DNA from: Numida meleagris
Taxonomy: Eukaryota > Chordata > Aves > Galliformes > Numididae
Reading direction: 5' to 3'
Assembly (NCBI RefSeq): GCF_002078875.1
Contig: NC_034414.1
Coordinates: 11,272,225 to 11,336,224, forward strand
DNA: 64,000 bases
Of the stretch, positions 1-12,200 are shown piece after piece. Position numbers and translations under genes: made by a program. The notes under the pieces are model-generated. The model was not told the origin of the DNA. It made no database searches and saw only the letters and a program-made list of their open reading frames with translations. Numbering within the stretch: the first letter of the stretch is position 1; each line of letters opens with the position of its first letter.

Positions 1-2024
1 AAAATGATGAGTGGGTTCCTTTAAACACTTGTCTGGTAACTACTTAACTAGGAGTGTGGCCAAAAAAAAAAAATACAATGATCAATAGGCATTTCTTCTG
101 TAACTTGATTGAGTATTTGAGGATAATTATTTAAAGCTCTAATAGTTACTTTTTGCTGTTACCGAATGATCATTTCCTGATGAGCTACAACAGCAACCCG
201 ACCTGTAAGTAGATTTCAGTAGAAGCAGAGAAGCTTTTAAAGTCTGTGGTGTCAAAGTAAATTAAAGTGGCCCTAAGTAGTTCTTAATACAACTGACCAC
301 TGTGATTTCCACAGGGCAATTATGGTTTACTGTGTCAATCATCTAGCAGGCATTAATATAAAGCAGAACAACTCTGAATAAATTTGTTATGGACTGTCAT
401 GTCAAGAACCCAAATGCTAACCTGCAGTGGCCTTGATATTATTAAAATGACTAAGGGTCAGATTTCAATTAATCTACAGATTTAACAGTCCTTCACTGTA
501 GTCGGTCTTGATACAATTAAGCAATAATAGATGACAGGAAGGATACTTCCTGGCAGTTAATGACCAATGGCAGTATTTGAAGGCCCTTAACCCAGCTGGT
601 CATTAACTGCTCAGAGACAGAACCTGGAGCTCATATTTTCTATTGTAAACCATATATTAAAGAAATAAATCAATTACTGTTCACCCCCTGCCCCCATCCC
701 GTGCAAGCTACTGCTATTGGGCTACTGTGGGAGCAATTAATTGTCACAGGAAAAGCCCAGTGTGAGTAACCAGTGGGGAGACAGACTGTGGTGCCAAACC
801 TTGCAATCCTGAAGTTCCCTAAGCACAGTGAGTCCTAAGGGCTCCGGAAGATCCTGGTGCTGCAGCCATCGAGCAGAGGTTTTGCTTGGCTGGAGGAAAA
901 AACACCATAAGTTGACTTAATTGGAGCAATATGAAAATACATAGCAGAGGATTGCACTGCATGTCAGCCCTCTTGTATGAAAGTAAAATTCTGGCACAAT
1001 GACATGTTGCTTCATCTCTCTTTGACTCTGGGCTGACTGCTGTCCAGTGCCATAATTCTGTTCTTTAAGTATACAGTGAGGCCCTTGCAAACTTGTAACA
1101 AATTGTTGTGCAGTAAGTAGCAAAATTACAGGTTTTTTGCAGCCTTCTCCTCAAGAGTACATTAGTGTTGCAGTTCAACAGAGTAACTAGCTGATTGCTT
1201 ACTAGAAACCGAATCTTTAAAAGTCCATGTCAATATTTACGTATTTATTCATTATAATGTGTTGGCCACCAACTTCATTCCATCCACTGTTGACCCTGAA
1301 GCATTTCATCACAGAGATTCACAGTGTATAATGTCATTTTTAATAATTTCATGTATGCTGCTCTCTCCTGGGAAGTAAGGATTTATTCCCACTTAGATTT
1401 TTCAGGGTGGTTTGTGCAATAGCTGAAACTAGACTGAAATCTGATGTAAAGCACAATCAAAATGTTCTGTTACATTATAGTACAGTACACTTCAGTGTAA
1501 TTTATTCTTTTCCTATGAGAACCGTGACTAATTACAATGTCAAAAGCCAACCATAATACATAAATGGCAGCAGTTTACAGACATGGCAGTGTGGCAACTA
1601 TAGGAGTTTTTGTTGTCATTTTTGGTTAGTTTAATGTTATACGTGGGGAAAATGGGAAGGCAAAGAGAGAAGAAACATGAGAACTGTTTTGTCTCTTTTC
1701 AGCTCTATAAAAATCCTACTGAGATTATGTTGCTACCACAACAGCACTTCCTGCTTACAAAACCAATGGTACACAGTGAAATATTATCAAATTAGGTTGG
1801 TTATCATGCTTGTCTTTTACAGCATATGGTGTTAATGGATTTCAGAGGCCATTAAATTCCTTTGTAGAATGGAAAGGCATGTGGAAAACCTAAGAGCTAG
1901 AAGATTCAGTCACTAAATTTAAAGGAGGCCAGCTGAATGGGCCTGTCCATCAGCTCCTTGTGGTCAATCATTATCGCTAACGTCAAAAGAATAATAAAGA
2001 ATACATAGAAGAAGTCACACACAC
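1..2024. other. 3' flank of SOX6, no gene seen
   Basis: AT-rich unique sequence beyond the candidate poly(A) site. No open frame here is longer than 68 codons and none resembles a known protein. The notable element is a perfect 14 bp inverted repeat (553-566 / 597-610). Several homeodomain-type ATTAAT/TTAATTA cores are present (for example near 735), as expected by chance in AT-rich DNA. If a more distal poly(A) site is used, part of this is still 3'UTR; minus-strand AATAAA hexamers occur near 1243, 1381 and 1500. Confidence 0.6.
549..614. repeat. Perfect 14 bp inverted repeat (stem-loop)
   Basis: GCAGTTAATGACCA at 553-566 is the exact reverse complement of TGGTCATTAACTGC at 597-610, with a 30-base spacer. 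Past a one-base bulge at 611, CTG (550-552) pairs with CAG (612-614), giving a 17 bp stem. It does not look like a recognised repeat family. Confidence 0.8.
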
Positions 2025-2046
2025 ATCTCATAAAACAAAATTTATC

Positions 2047-2052
2047 TTTAAT
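2047..2052 (-). terminator. Candidate distal SOX6 polyadenylation signal (ATTAAA)
   Basis: Minus-strand ATTAAA is followed about 20 nt later by a GT-rich element (GATGTGTGTGTGAC, plus-strand about 2014-2027), the usual layout of a vertebrate cleavage site. Cleavage would fall near 2025-2035. Competing signals upstream in gene sense are two overlapping ATTAAA hexamers (plus-strand 2413-2418 and 2420-2425). This is inferred from motif layout only. Confidence 0.45.
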
Positions 2053-2246
2053 TTGTAAGTGTCAACAGCAGTACAAAAGATGGAGTGATGGTGAATAGAT
2101 TAAGGGTAGAGAGGACAGTCTTGAGGTAAATGAGCATAAATAGGCAGTCTTATAGACACTCCCCTGAGGGGTCTAAACCCCTATCATGGCATATACTGTA
2201 TCACCCAAAGATGACATGTTTAACATATCAGGAAAGCACCTTGTGC

Positions 2247-2277
2247 AAAAAAAAAAAAAAAAAAAAAAATCCCCCCC
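2247..2277. repeat. A23 homopolymer followed by C7
   Basis: Twenty-three consecutive A (2247-2269), a T, then seven C on the plus strand. In the SOX6 message this would read G7-A-U23. It is likely length-polymorphic and error-prone to sequence. Confidence 0.9.
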
Positions 2278-2985
2278 ACCCGAAACATGTAGATAAGGTG
2301 CCAATGTACACCAGAACATACTGTATATGGACAGTGTCTTTCAATTTTGTCTTTTCCATTAATAACTGAGGCAGAGGAGGAGAAGACTCTTAAAAGTACC
2401 ACTGAAAGATTATTTAATATTTAATTTACCTCACGTCAATACTGCACAACAAAATCCAAGAAGTCTGTTTATGCAATGAAGCAGAGCTAAGAATAACTAT
2501 TCTCTTTTTTAAAACTGAGAACAGATTTTTTTTTTACTCAGCATCCTTAGCAAACTTTTTCCTTTGTCTTTTTTTTTTTTTTAACTGTACCAAGAGGAGA
2601 GTGTGAGATGTGATGGCAACCTTTAAGTTCATTTAAAAACTTTACACTGGACTGTACAAGATTTTTTTTTTTTTGATAAACTATTTACATTTTCAGACTT
2701 TAAAACATATTCAAAGCAGCAATAGACACTAGTTTTTCCTCTACACGCCCAAATAATTACCGGCCATGGGCCCAGGTAGGTACCTGCATTGTATATAGAA
2801 TTTCTACAAAGAAAACCTGCCTGTTAAATTAGCCAGTGGGTGTCCAACAAGCAGCCCCCACCATTAAGAGCTGCACCCACAGTGTTGCTATAGGAATCAA
2901 AGCATAGTACCTAGACAAGAGAGTCTCAGTTGTACCAACAGCTCTACACAAACTTTACAATTTGAAACAGCAGCTAGCATGTCAG

Positions 2986-2993
2986 TCCAGCAT
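2986..2993 (-). promoter_or_regulatory. miR-338-3p seed match in the SOX6 3'UTR
   Basis: Plus-strand TCCAGCAT equals the first eight bases of miR-338-3p, an 8mer-type site on the mRNA. A second 7mer (CCAGCAT) lies at 6628-6634. miR-338 is reported to act with miR-219 on Sox6 in oligodendrocytes. Seed identity is seen; activity is inferred. Confidence 0.45.
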
Positions 2994-5380
2994 GTCAGTG
3001 AATTGTGCTGATTAAATTAACATAGAGTACAATCTCACAATATACATCACAAACAAATTACAATGTCAGGAAATAAGAGTTACAGTAAGATAAGTTATGT
3101 AGTAACAGCTTATAAGCTTGTCTTAATGTAATAAAAAAATTTGTACATGGGAAATACAATAATGAATGAACATAAATGCTAAGCATTCTATTTTGCTACA
3201 AGCTGAAGAAGGGTACAAAAAAAAAAACCACAACATTGCTTTCTAGAAAGCAAAACACAAATGACAAAGGAAGACAAACGGAGAATGCACACTAGCAGGT
3301 CTGCAATGTGCAGCATACAAACAGTTAAATATTTGCACATTCCCCATAATCCAAGAGCACCAAGGACCTCACTTGTGGTTTTTAGAAAGCGGAAATTACA
3401 AAGCAAGCCATGTCACTAAGTTGCTTTATAGCTTTCATATTGCCATAAATATCAATTTGATAAGTTTTCCTTTAGCTCAGTTCACCCTACCCCACCCCCT
3501 TTTTACCCAGCGTGTGAAATCTCAGAATACTTCTTTGTCACCATTTCCAGCAAATCTGGTATTTAAAAAAGGGCAATGGATTAAAATGAAATATATTTGC
3601 ATATACCTATATCTTTTTTTTCTTTTTCCTTCTGTAGTAGGACATTACAACATATCAAAAATGTAGTTTGATCTGAGAAAAATCACAGATACTAATGGGT
3701 CATATAAAAAAAGGTTTGGGGGAAGTTGTTTTTTAAAGCGAAAGAATAAGTGTTTTGTAAAAGATCAGATGAGGTCATGTAATATTATTCTTTTAAAAGA
3801 ACATGCTTAAGTGCCAACTTGAATCTTAAAAAAGCATGCAAAACACCTAGGGTCCAAGCCCATTCATCAATGTCTCATAAAAACATGAAGAACTCTACCA
3901 TAAATTCTGCTGGCTGCATCTCCAGTGCAGTTGTTCACACTGTGGCCCTGTTCAGCAAAGATTGCCCTACCCAACGTCAACGCTCTACTGGTCCTTGTGA
4001 CCACCACTGAAGTACCAACATGCTTAAAATTAAGCAAGTAGATAAGTGTTTTGCTAAGGGAGGGTGGGGGGTGTTAACCTTGTCGTATGTTTTGCTAGGA
4101 GATGATTTTGAAATGCCACGCCTTTGATACGACCAAAAAACGAAACCAGAAAGCCAACCCAGTGAGAGGACTGCGGTTCAGGTTGCATTGGGCGGTGGTT
4201 GTGTTTATGCTCAAAGCAGTAGCTGTCCTCAGCTGACTGCTGCACACGTTGCAATGCCGCTGTTTGTTTTGCATTCCCAACCCCGAGCAGTCCCGTCCTT
4301 TGCCCTCCCCCTGCCTCGAGCTGCACCTGAGTACACTGATTTAGGAGCACATTGTGATCCCATGTATTCCCAGCAGGCGGTTTCATGAACAAAATGGTGA
4401 CACCTGAACACACTTATCAACCAGAACTAGGCTATTTCATCAGTCATACCTCCATGTAAACCTGAACCCTGTTTCATGAAATAGGAAGTGAACTATACTA
4501 GCTCATATCAGACTGTTTCAGGAGTGTTCTTCTCTTGAAAACAAGTATTTAAAAATTTTCCAAAAAGAAAATATATTGTATCTGTATTAAATAAAAAAAA
4601 ACCTGTTAATTTGTGGAGAAAATAGTATTACTGTATTTGTGTATTACCTGAACGGAGTTGTTATTTTTTTCAGTAAGAGTTATTAAGAGGGACTAAAACA
4701 CAACATTTAGAGAACAATTCTGAAAGTCCTGTTTGTGTTTTGTGTGAACCTTTTCCTCCTGACATTACAGCCTAACGTAACAATAGTGTGATTTACTTAA
4801 TGTAGAAAATAAAGATTTGATATTACTAAGTCTTGATTGCATTGCAAAGGCCATCTTAGTCACAACAATCTCTCCAGGGATACGCTTTTGACTTCCAAAT
4901 GCCATTCTTGTTAAGAACTAAAACATTTAATCAGTTTTACTTGGATTCAGAAAACAAACTGTGTTTCCTATCAGCTGTATCTGCAATTTGGTATGTTTAA
5001 TGTATCGACTTTCTAAACAAGAAAAAAGTATTCTGTGTTTGTGGGATATGCTACCAAAAATCAGTGAGAGCACAAGTGAGGCATCTTGCTGTCCCAGCTA
5101 CAGGTCCACAATACTGCGCTCACACTGCGGGTGTAAATTCAGCATCTACATGAGGTACAGTGACTTGTCAGCATTTAATATGGACCAACATACACTGATA
5201 TAGAACAAAAGTAAATACATAACTTATACTTCACTAAGTATCCATGAACAAAAAATAAAATTCTATTTCCTATGTTATATTTACACAATTTAAAAAAAAT
5301 CTAAAATGAGATGGTAAATTCATCAGAAACTTTGTTTTGAGCTCCGATTAATAAAGTAAAAAAGTTGTTTTTTATCCTTA

Positions 5381-5389
5381 TGATTGTCC
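5381..5389 (-). promoter_or_regulatory. miR-219 seed match in the SOX6 3'UTR
   Basis: Plus-strand TGATTGTCC equals the first nine bases of miR-219-5p, so the mRNA has an 8mer-type site with one extra pair. Sox6 is a reported miR-219 target in oligodendrocyte differentiation. A second 7mer (GATTGTC) lies at 8017-8023. The miRNA sequence is from memory. Confidence 0.5.
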
Positions 5390-7742
5390 TTCCTTCTACT
5401 GACATTTTAGAGCCAATGTCGGCTAATAAATAGAATAAAATGCTCATATGCACAATTCAGATTCAAATATGTTCCTCCCACTTCCCCAGCCAATAAATGC
5501 AAGTTTTACCAGCTGGTGATTCCTGAACAGCCAGTCATTTTCAAGAATGTGGCTTTAACATAGAGAGCATCAGCACTGAGGCAGGGCTGGAGCTAAAACA
5601 AAGTGTTCATACATACATGTATTTTGCATAAATAAATGAAATAACAAGACATAAAAATGACTCAAATCCGGCAACTGTGAGGCAGGCCCACACGAGTCGA
5701 AACAGATGACTTTTGTTCATGTAGTTTTCGTACAACAGTTTCACATTAGTCAGAAGTGATAAAAAATACCATTTATATCCAGTGCTTATAACACTTACGA
5801 AACAACATCTGTGAGTGTGTGTTTTTTTGTACTACAAGCAAAATCAAGTTTCAGTCCTAAAGAACAGTCCTTTGTTCTCCACAAGCCTGCAGAATATTAT
5901 TTTGGCATGGTCATAAAATTTAAAAAAATTAACCAACTAATCTAAATGTTTGCTTTTGTGCAAAAAAAAAAAAAAATTACATAAAATACAATACTAGCAA
6001 TACAGCATTCTACCAATGCAACAAACCAGAAAAAAAGAGCAAGAGAGAAAAAGTGACACGGGAGGAGGGAGAGATACTTCTAACATAAGAATTATGTAAG
6101 ACATTAATAAATAGTCATTTCTTTTAGGAAATAATGGTACCCTCCCCCCAATCTGAGCTGAATGTATTAAAAACAGTTCCAATTCCCAAGCAACTGTGAG
6201 AACAAAAAACATTTTCTATCAGTACCTTAGCCAGCTTGAAGAGGGCGCTCACCAGCTAACGACACAGCATTTGCCTTTAAAGTCTTGGCTAGACCGGTTT
6301 ATTGCTTGTTAGACATGGACTCAGAACACATTTAAATAAATATTAAAAATATAGCATTTTGTTCCAAATTACAAAATGGTCAGAGAAGTCTGACCATTGT
6401 GTTTCTATGCCATTATCTTTATAAATTGTCCTGTAAATTGAACAATCTTCTTTGTTTGGGGGGTTTTTCTTGCACATTTAAATGTGATCCCTACAGTGGC
6501 AACAATGGCTCTCTCTGCTCTAAGAGATATTACTGGGGCTGTGAGGAAAATGGCAGCTCCAGATACAGCATCTTATCATTGCACCTCACATGAATTTCTG
6601 CAGGACAGTACAACAGCACGAGGATGACCAGCATTAGTACTATAGTCCTCTCATTGCTGGGGCTCTAAGCAAAGCCCATTCAGCAATGCGGGAAGATTCC
6701 CCCAGACTTTGGGAAGAGCTGCCCTAGGCGCATTCATACCTCTCAGCCGGAGTCTGAATTTATCACTGATGTGCTGAACACATCAAATTCAAAATAAAAG
6801 CTGAGGAAGTTGAGGAGCTTCAGCGCAGGTATTCTCCAGGCCCACCGGATCTGCATTTTATACACAGAGTCTATTTATGAACAGGAGTGGAATGCGAAAG
6901 GGGGGAAAAAAATGGCAATTTCTTTTTTCTTTTCCTTCTCTGAACATTAACAGACTCTTTATCTTTGAATATATCTTTCTTGTGTATTTCCTAGACTTTT
7001 CTGTAGCAATTGCCTTGTTTCCAGTAATAATACAAATAAAAACCTTGGATATACCTTGCCTCCAAAGATCCCGAAGAACTTTACAGGCATGCATGAAGAT
7101 CTAGCTCGCATTCCCATATGAATAATATTCAGTAAATATTTTTGATGCATCATTTTCTCAGCTTTGCAAGCCAGTTACTTTTGTGGTCTTCCCTCCTCCA
7201 CTAGGAGTATCACATATAAATCATTGCACAAATACTCAAGATAGCAAACAGTTCCTTCAGGTGACAACAGGAACGTGATGTATGGAGCCATGATTCACTG
7301 CAGGATTCTACAAGCCCTAAAAATTCTTCACAGTAGACTCTGTATGGATTTTGGATTTTACATCTTCCTTTGCTGTCCAGCTAAGTATAAAGGTTTGTAA
7401 CTATAAACACAAAATTTTGGAGTATTTGTACTGTATGTACATATAAAAATACTCACTTTATTTTGTGTTACACAAAGCAGAGTGTTTCCAAGTGCTCCTT
7501 GAACACACACTGTTATGGAAAGAATTGAATTTCTCATTCATAAATGTCACGTTCGTTTTAGTAGCAGGTGCACTTTTATTTTCACATACCTGTGTAATTT
7601 GAGGGAGGAGAAAGAAAGAGCTCTTTCAAATGTCAATAAGGAATTGTAAGTGTAATGCCACCAACAGTACTTTGAAAAATAAATATTAAGTATTTGGACC
7701 CTTGACATTCTGGAATGAATAAATTATTTAAGAGAAAATGTG

Positions 7743-8535
7743 TTAAGACTGAATGCAAGGGTTAAAAGCAAAGGGGTAGAGAATGTAGTCAAAGGTGGCC
7801 TCACACTGCTAAGACAGGCCCTTCCATAGCTGGTGATCGCTCTTTTGTGCTTACTTAAAATTTCACACTAATGGCATCAAGAGGCAAAAGCAATTGGGCA
7901 CATGCACTATGGCAACCAGGTTCACTACTTAATATCCTGTCTCCAGATTCCTGAGTACTTCACCATTTTCTGGAAAAAAATTAGGTTTTTATATATTTTT
8001 TTTTAAGATGCCAAAGGATTGTCTAAGACTTTACAGTGTCTCCTTTAAGACTCTTTTTTAAATGTTAAGATTCAAAAGTTAAGAAAAGTTTGGCACATCA
8101 GAAGTTCAGCTATACATATGGAAAAAAAATGGAATTCAGAGACAATTTTTTAAAGATGAGCTATGATGCACAGATGTGCACACTTGCGGACTTGTTCTCT
8201 TTCACAATATGAAATCTGCAGTTTTTGTTTTCTAAAATAATCCAGAATAAAAACACATTCACAACCTGTAGGCTGGCACAGCATACCTGAGTGAGAATGT
8301 ATAACCCCCATCTAAAACAGTAACTTAAGCCTTTATCAGCTTCCAAAAGGAAAAAGACAAAAGGTAAGACTTGTAAGACAGCTATTGATTCATATAAGTT
8401 TTCAAGTCCTGATGTCTGATATTTAATATATGTCTTCATCTAAATTAAAAAACAAAAACAAAAACAACAAAAAAACCCAAGTTCATGAAAAATTAGGGAA
8501 ACAATCTGTCTCACACATTAAGAAACATTTAAGAC
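7743..8535 (-). promoter_or_regulatory. Cluster of miR-499/miR-208-type seed sites in the SOX6 3'UTR
   Basis: The plus strand shows the miRNA-like sequence TAAGAC, so the mRNA carries the target GUCUUA. Sites: 7743-7750 (TTAAGACT, 8mer), 7810-7815 (6mer), 8024-8030 (TAAGACT, 7mer-m8), 8045-8052 (TTAAGACT, 8mer), 8365-8373 (TAAGACTTG, pairs with miR-499 positions 2-10), 8374-8379 (6mer) and 8529-8535 (TTAAGAC, 7mer-A1). An eighth 6mer lies far away at 6097-6102. miR-499 and miR-208 share this seed core and are encoded in myosin genes. Sox6 is a reported target in mouse and zebrafish muscle. The seed matches are seen; function here is inferred. Confidence 0.7.
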
Positions 8536-8662
8536 CATTCTGCTGATGTAACTGTAGGAGCCACACATGCATGCAGGCTCTTTAAGAACTTTTTGTTCAA
8601 AAAAAAATCCAAAAAAAAAACCCAACAAATGAGTCTGAGTACTTTAATTCTGTGAACACTCC

Positions 8663-8995
<333 letters not shown>

Positions 8996-9251
8996 TTACC
9001 TCTGTTTGGAGGAGGGAAGCCCTTCTGCAAGGCCAAATCAAAGCAGATGATTTCCTGTGAGTGCTGCATGCATTCCTCTGAGGTTCTCACTCTGGTCCTG
9101 TATGGTATTTGTTCACCTTAGCTCCTGCCCTCATGTGCAACTGGAGAGTAAACTATTTAGCAATTACCAGAACATGATTATTTCATATGCTTTGTGTGTT
9201 TATTCAAACCATCCTGCAAAGCAGCACTTGGAGAGAGATCTTCAAAATGCT

Positions 9252-9274
9252 TTAGGCATCTATGTGATGCCTAA
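9252..9274. repeat. 9 bp perfect stem-loop, possible relic repeat
   Basis: TTAGGCATC (9252-9260) pairs perfectly with GATGCCTAA (9266-9274) around the loop TATGT. The stretch TGCTTTAGGCATCT resembles TGCTTTAGGCACCT at 35367-35380, which is also part of a hairpin. The two may be relics of one old palindromic repeat. Confidence 0.5.
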
Positions 9275-12200
9275 CTGCCATAGTAGACTTCTGGTGTCCA
9301 CAATTATCCTCCAAACTCCTGACTAGAATTTCTGTTTCGTGACTGTTAATGATGGAACCTCAAGAATACACGTAGTACCTAAAATGGCATATGGGTGATG
9401 AGGTGACATTGTCTGCATATATTTAAGGATGTAACTTACTATTTAAATGCTAGATTTACTCCTAAATCACTTGGAAATACTTTGGATATTTTCTTTCTGA
9501 ATTTTGATTTGTATTTTATCAGAATGCCATTTGCTCTTCAGGTTTTGATGTGCAAGACTGAGTTTCTGAAGAAAAATACTCAAAAAAAAGAAAAAGAACA
9601 AGTGTTCTTTTCTGTGTGGTAATGGACAGTCTGCAGAAACAAAAGCCTCCTCAGACCTGATTTACTTTCGCAATGCAAATACATGCAGAGACTCAATTAA
9701 GAGTGCACTGCCTCTACTTCTGGAACATTTTGCCTTCTGATGTAGAACTTTGTACCATGTAGTATCCTTTGTTTTTGTCTGTGACAATTTTAAGCATGCT
9801 GGAACAAAACCACACTAACTAGAATAGGCCGGTATCATTGACAGTCAAGCAATTAAATGCAAGCTTGATTACAGCATGTATGTAATTCAACTTTCGCAAA
9901 AGATGCAATGTCTCTTACAACAACGTACATATATTCATCTGCTTTTCTGAGTAAGGTCAGGATGCTGAACTCCTTCCCTGGTCAAGCCTTTATTGGCTAT
10001 GAATTAATTAAAGCCACTTTTTACATTTGGATTAAATAATAACAGACTTACTTCCTATATTAAAAGACACTTCCAAATATTCTTATATTAATTTTGGACC
10101 ATTGCCTTTAGTAAATATGACAGAAAAAGAGGGGACTGAACTTGTCTGGAGGAAAAGAATCTCCATCATACTTTAGATGTACCATATTCCAGTACCAAAG
10201 ATACCTAAGTGCACTGGAAGTTGCTGTTTTACTATTGACTGGTTATTTGACATACATGCCTACTTTAAGACTGTATTTCAGTGTATTCTCAACATTCTTC
10301 AGAGCAATATTGACAAGTATTTCAGATCTCTGTATTTTATAATTTTAGCAAGACGAAGAGTGTCAGATGTGTTTGAATAGTCTATTGAATCTGTAACTTC
10401 ATGATCGCTGTGCTATTCTATGCCAACATTCAAAAGGAGATAAAAATATGCTTCGCATAAACCAATCTTTCATAAATTCTTGATTATTGTCTAAACCAAC
10501 ACACATATAATGTACAGCTTATTTACAAGATGTGTCTTAATTGTTGGATTTTTGTCATTCATTGACCAAACTTTAGGTTTGATAAATATCCCAGGACAGT
10601 TACTGGTAAACCAATGTACCTCAAGTTTAGGCACCAGTAGAGATAGTCAAATCATGAACACTCTGTGTAAGAGAGTATTCAGATAGCATTACGTACTACC
10701 TTCATTGCTGGTACTGCTAGCCTGACTCTTAAAGCCTCTGCACAGCTTGAGAAATTCAAACATCTGTTGTATGAGTATGGTACACCTGGCTAACAGTGAG
10801 CAAAAACATCACAGTAATTCATTTGACACAGTCATTATACTCCTGTTTGCAAATGATGATTTGCAGATGATTTACAAACAGCTAGGGATTTTTCACTAAA
10901 TTTTCACTTTTTAAATGGTCTGATAAATGTTCTGTGAAAACAATTTTCAGCCAATGCATTTGCTTGCAAGTGATTTGCTGCAAACATCTTTCAATACTTT
11001 ATCCATAAAATCGAACACCTACCTCACGTGGGAACATTTCTGTTTCAAGATTGCATGTTGTCAGGCATATAAATTATTACTGTTAAAAACCAACAGGTAC
11101 CTCCTCCACAAATTTTTAGACATAGAAATTGTTTGCATGAGTGAGTGTTTCCACAAAGCAAAGAAAAAAGAAACTCACCCATGGTCACAGAAAATTTCTA
11201 CATATTTGTTGCCAAGCCATACACCTTCATTCTCTCCAATCTGTCTGTCTAACAGCTGCCAGTACTAATGTTTTTCTGATATTTCTTACAATAAATACAT
11301 TTGTAAAACAGACAAAAAAAAAAAACCACCTATGTGTTCATCAAAGAATAACACAATATTAATGCCAAAAGTTGTTTTGAGAGTTATTTTTTTACAGCGC
11401 TTCTAATAAGAGTTGTAGAATATACTGAAGAAATGACTGAGTACAAGCTGCTCTAGTGTTACAGATGACACTAAGGATCAGAAATCTAGTTCTCCTACTA
11501 CAGCATAAAAATTTCTCTTATTATAACAAATTGTCTTTTTACAAGCAGCAAGAAGGGAAAAAAAAAACTTGTTTAGGACAGGGCTATGATGTATCTTGAT
11601 ACAGTGGTTATTAATGTTAAGCCCTAAAAGATAGACTAAGTTAAGAAATTCAGATATTCTTTCTAAACGTTTATCAAGTGTGCAAAACTATTTTGCGTAT
11701 CCACATTTCAGTGCAACAGGGTACATTTTTCTATTTCAAAAAACAAAGGGAGCAGGTCATAAAGTATAAAGTGAGTATAATGAAGCAGAATTTACAGAGC
11801 TGCCTTTTAATTGAGATTGCACTAAATGTATGACAAACAATAGAGTGAATCTAAGTGGTAAATAACTTGATTGGTATAACAGGAAAGTTAAAGGTTTAAT
11901 GAATTTGTCATTCATCAGTACAACTCTTCTTAACATGTTAAACAAAATTCAAATGTGGTATGCATGCCTCCTGTAGGGTAAGAACTATGAGCTGTAAATT
12001 ACCTGTTATCTCACCACGGAATTGTAAACATTTGTTAACTGTACCACCTAAACGGTATCTCAGACTGCAAACCACTTGCTAGTGAAAATTTGCTAGCACT
12101 TAAACATGAGCACTTATGCATTTCCAGTAACTAGGCACTTAACTCTCCTAACTGAGAGCTGCAGGTTACAATTCAGCTCAGCTGCATATCCTTACAGTGT

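Larger units (their letters stand above)
2030..8662 (-). other. SOX6: SOX6 3' untranslated region (3' end approximate)
   Basis: About 6.6 kb after the stop has no protein-coding signal and no recognised dispersed repeat. This fits SOX6, whose mammalian transcripts also carry a several-kilobase 3'UTR. Visible on the mRNA sense strand: the miR-499/208 seed cluster (7743-8535), miR-219 seeds (5381-5389, 8017-8023), miR-338 seeds (2986-2993, 6628-6634), three Pumilio-type UGUANAUA motifs (plus-strand 2682-2689, 5278-5285, 7434-7441), many AUUUA motifs, and homopolymer tracts (U23 at 2247-2269, A-runs near 2527-2535, 2570-2582 and 2662-2674). Internal AATAAA hexamers on the minus strand (plus-strand TTTATT near 6298, 7456 and 7572) could give shorter forms. 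The distal end rests only on the signal near 2047, so it is less certain than the proximal part. Confidence 0.7.
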
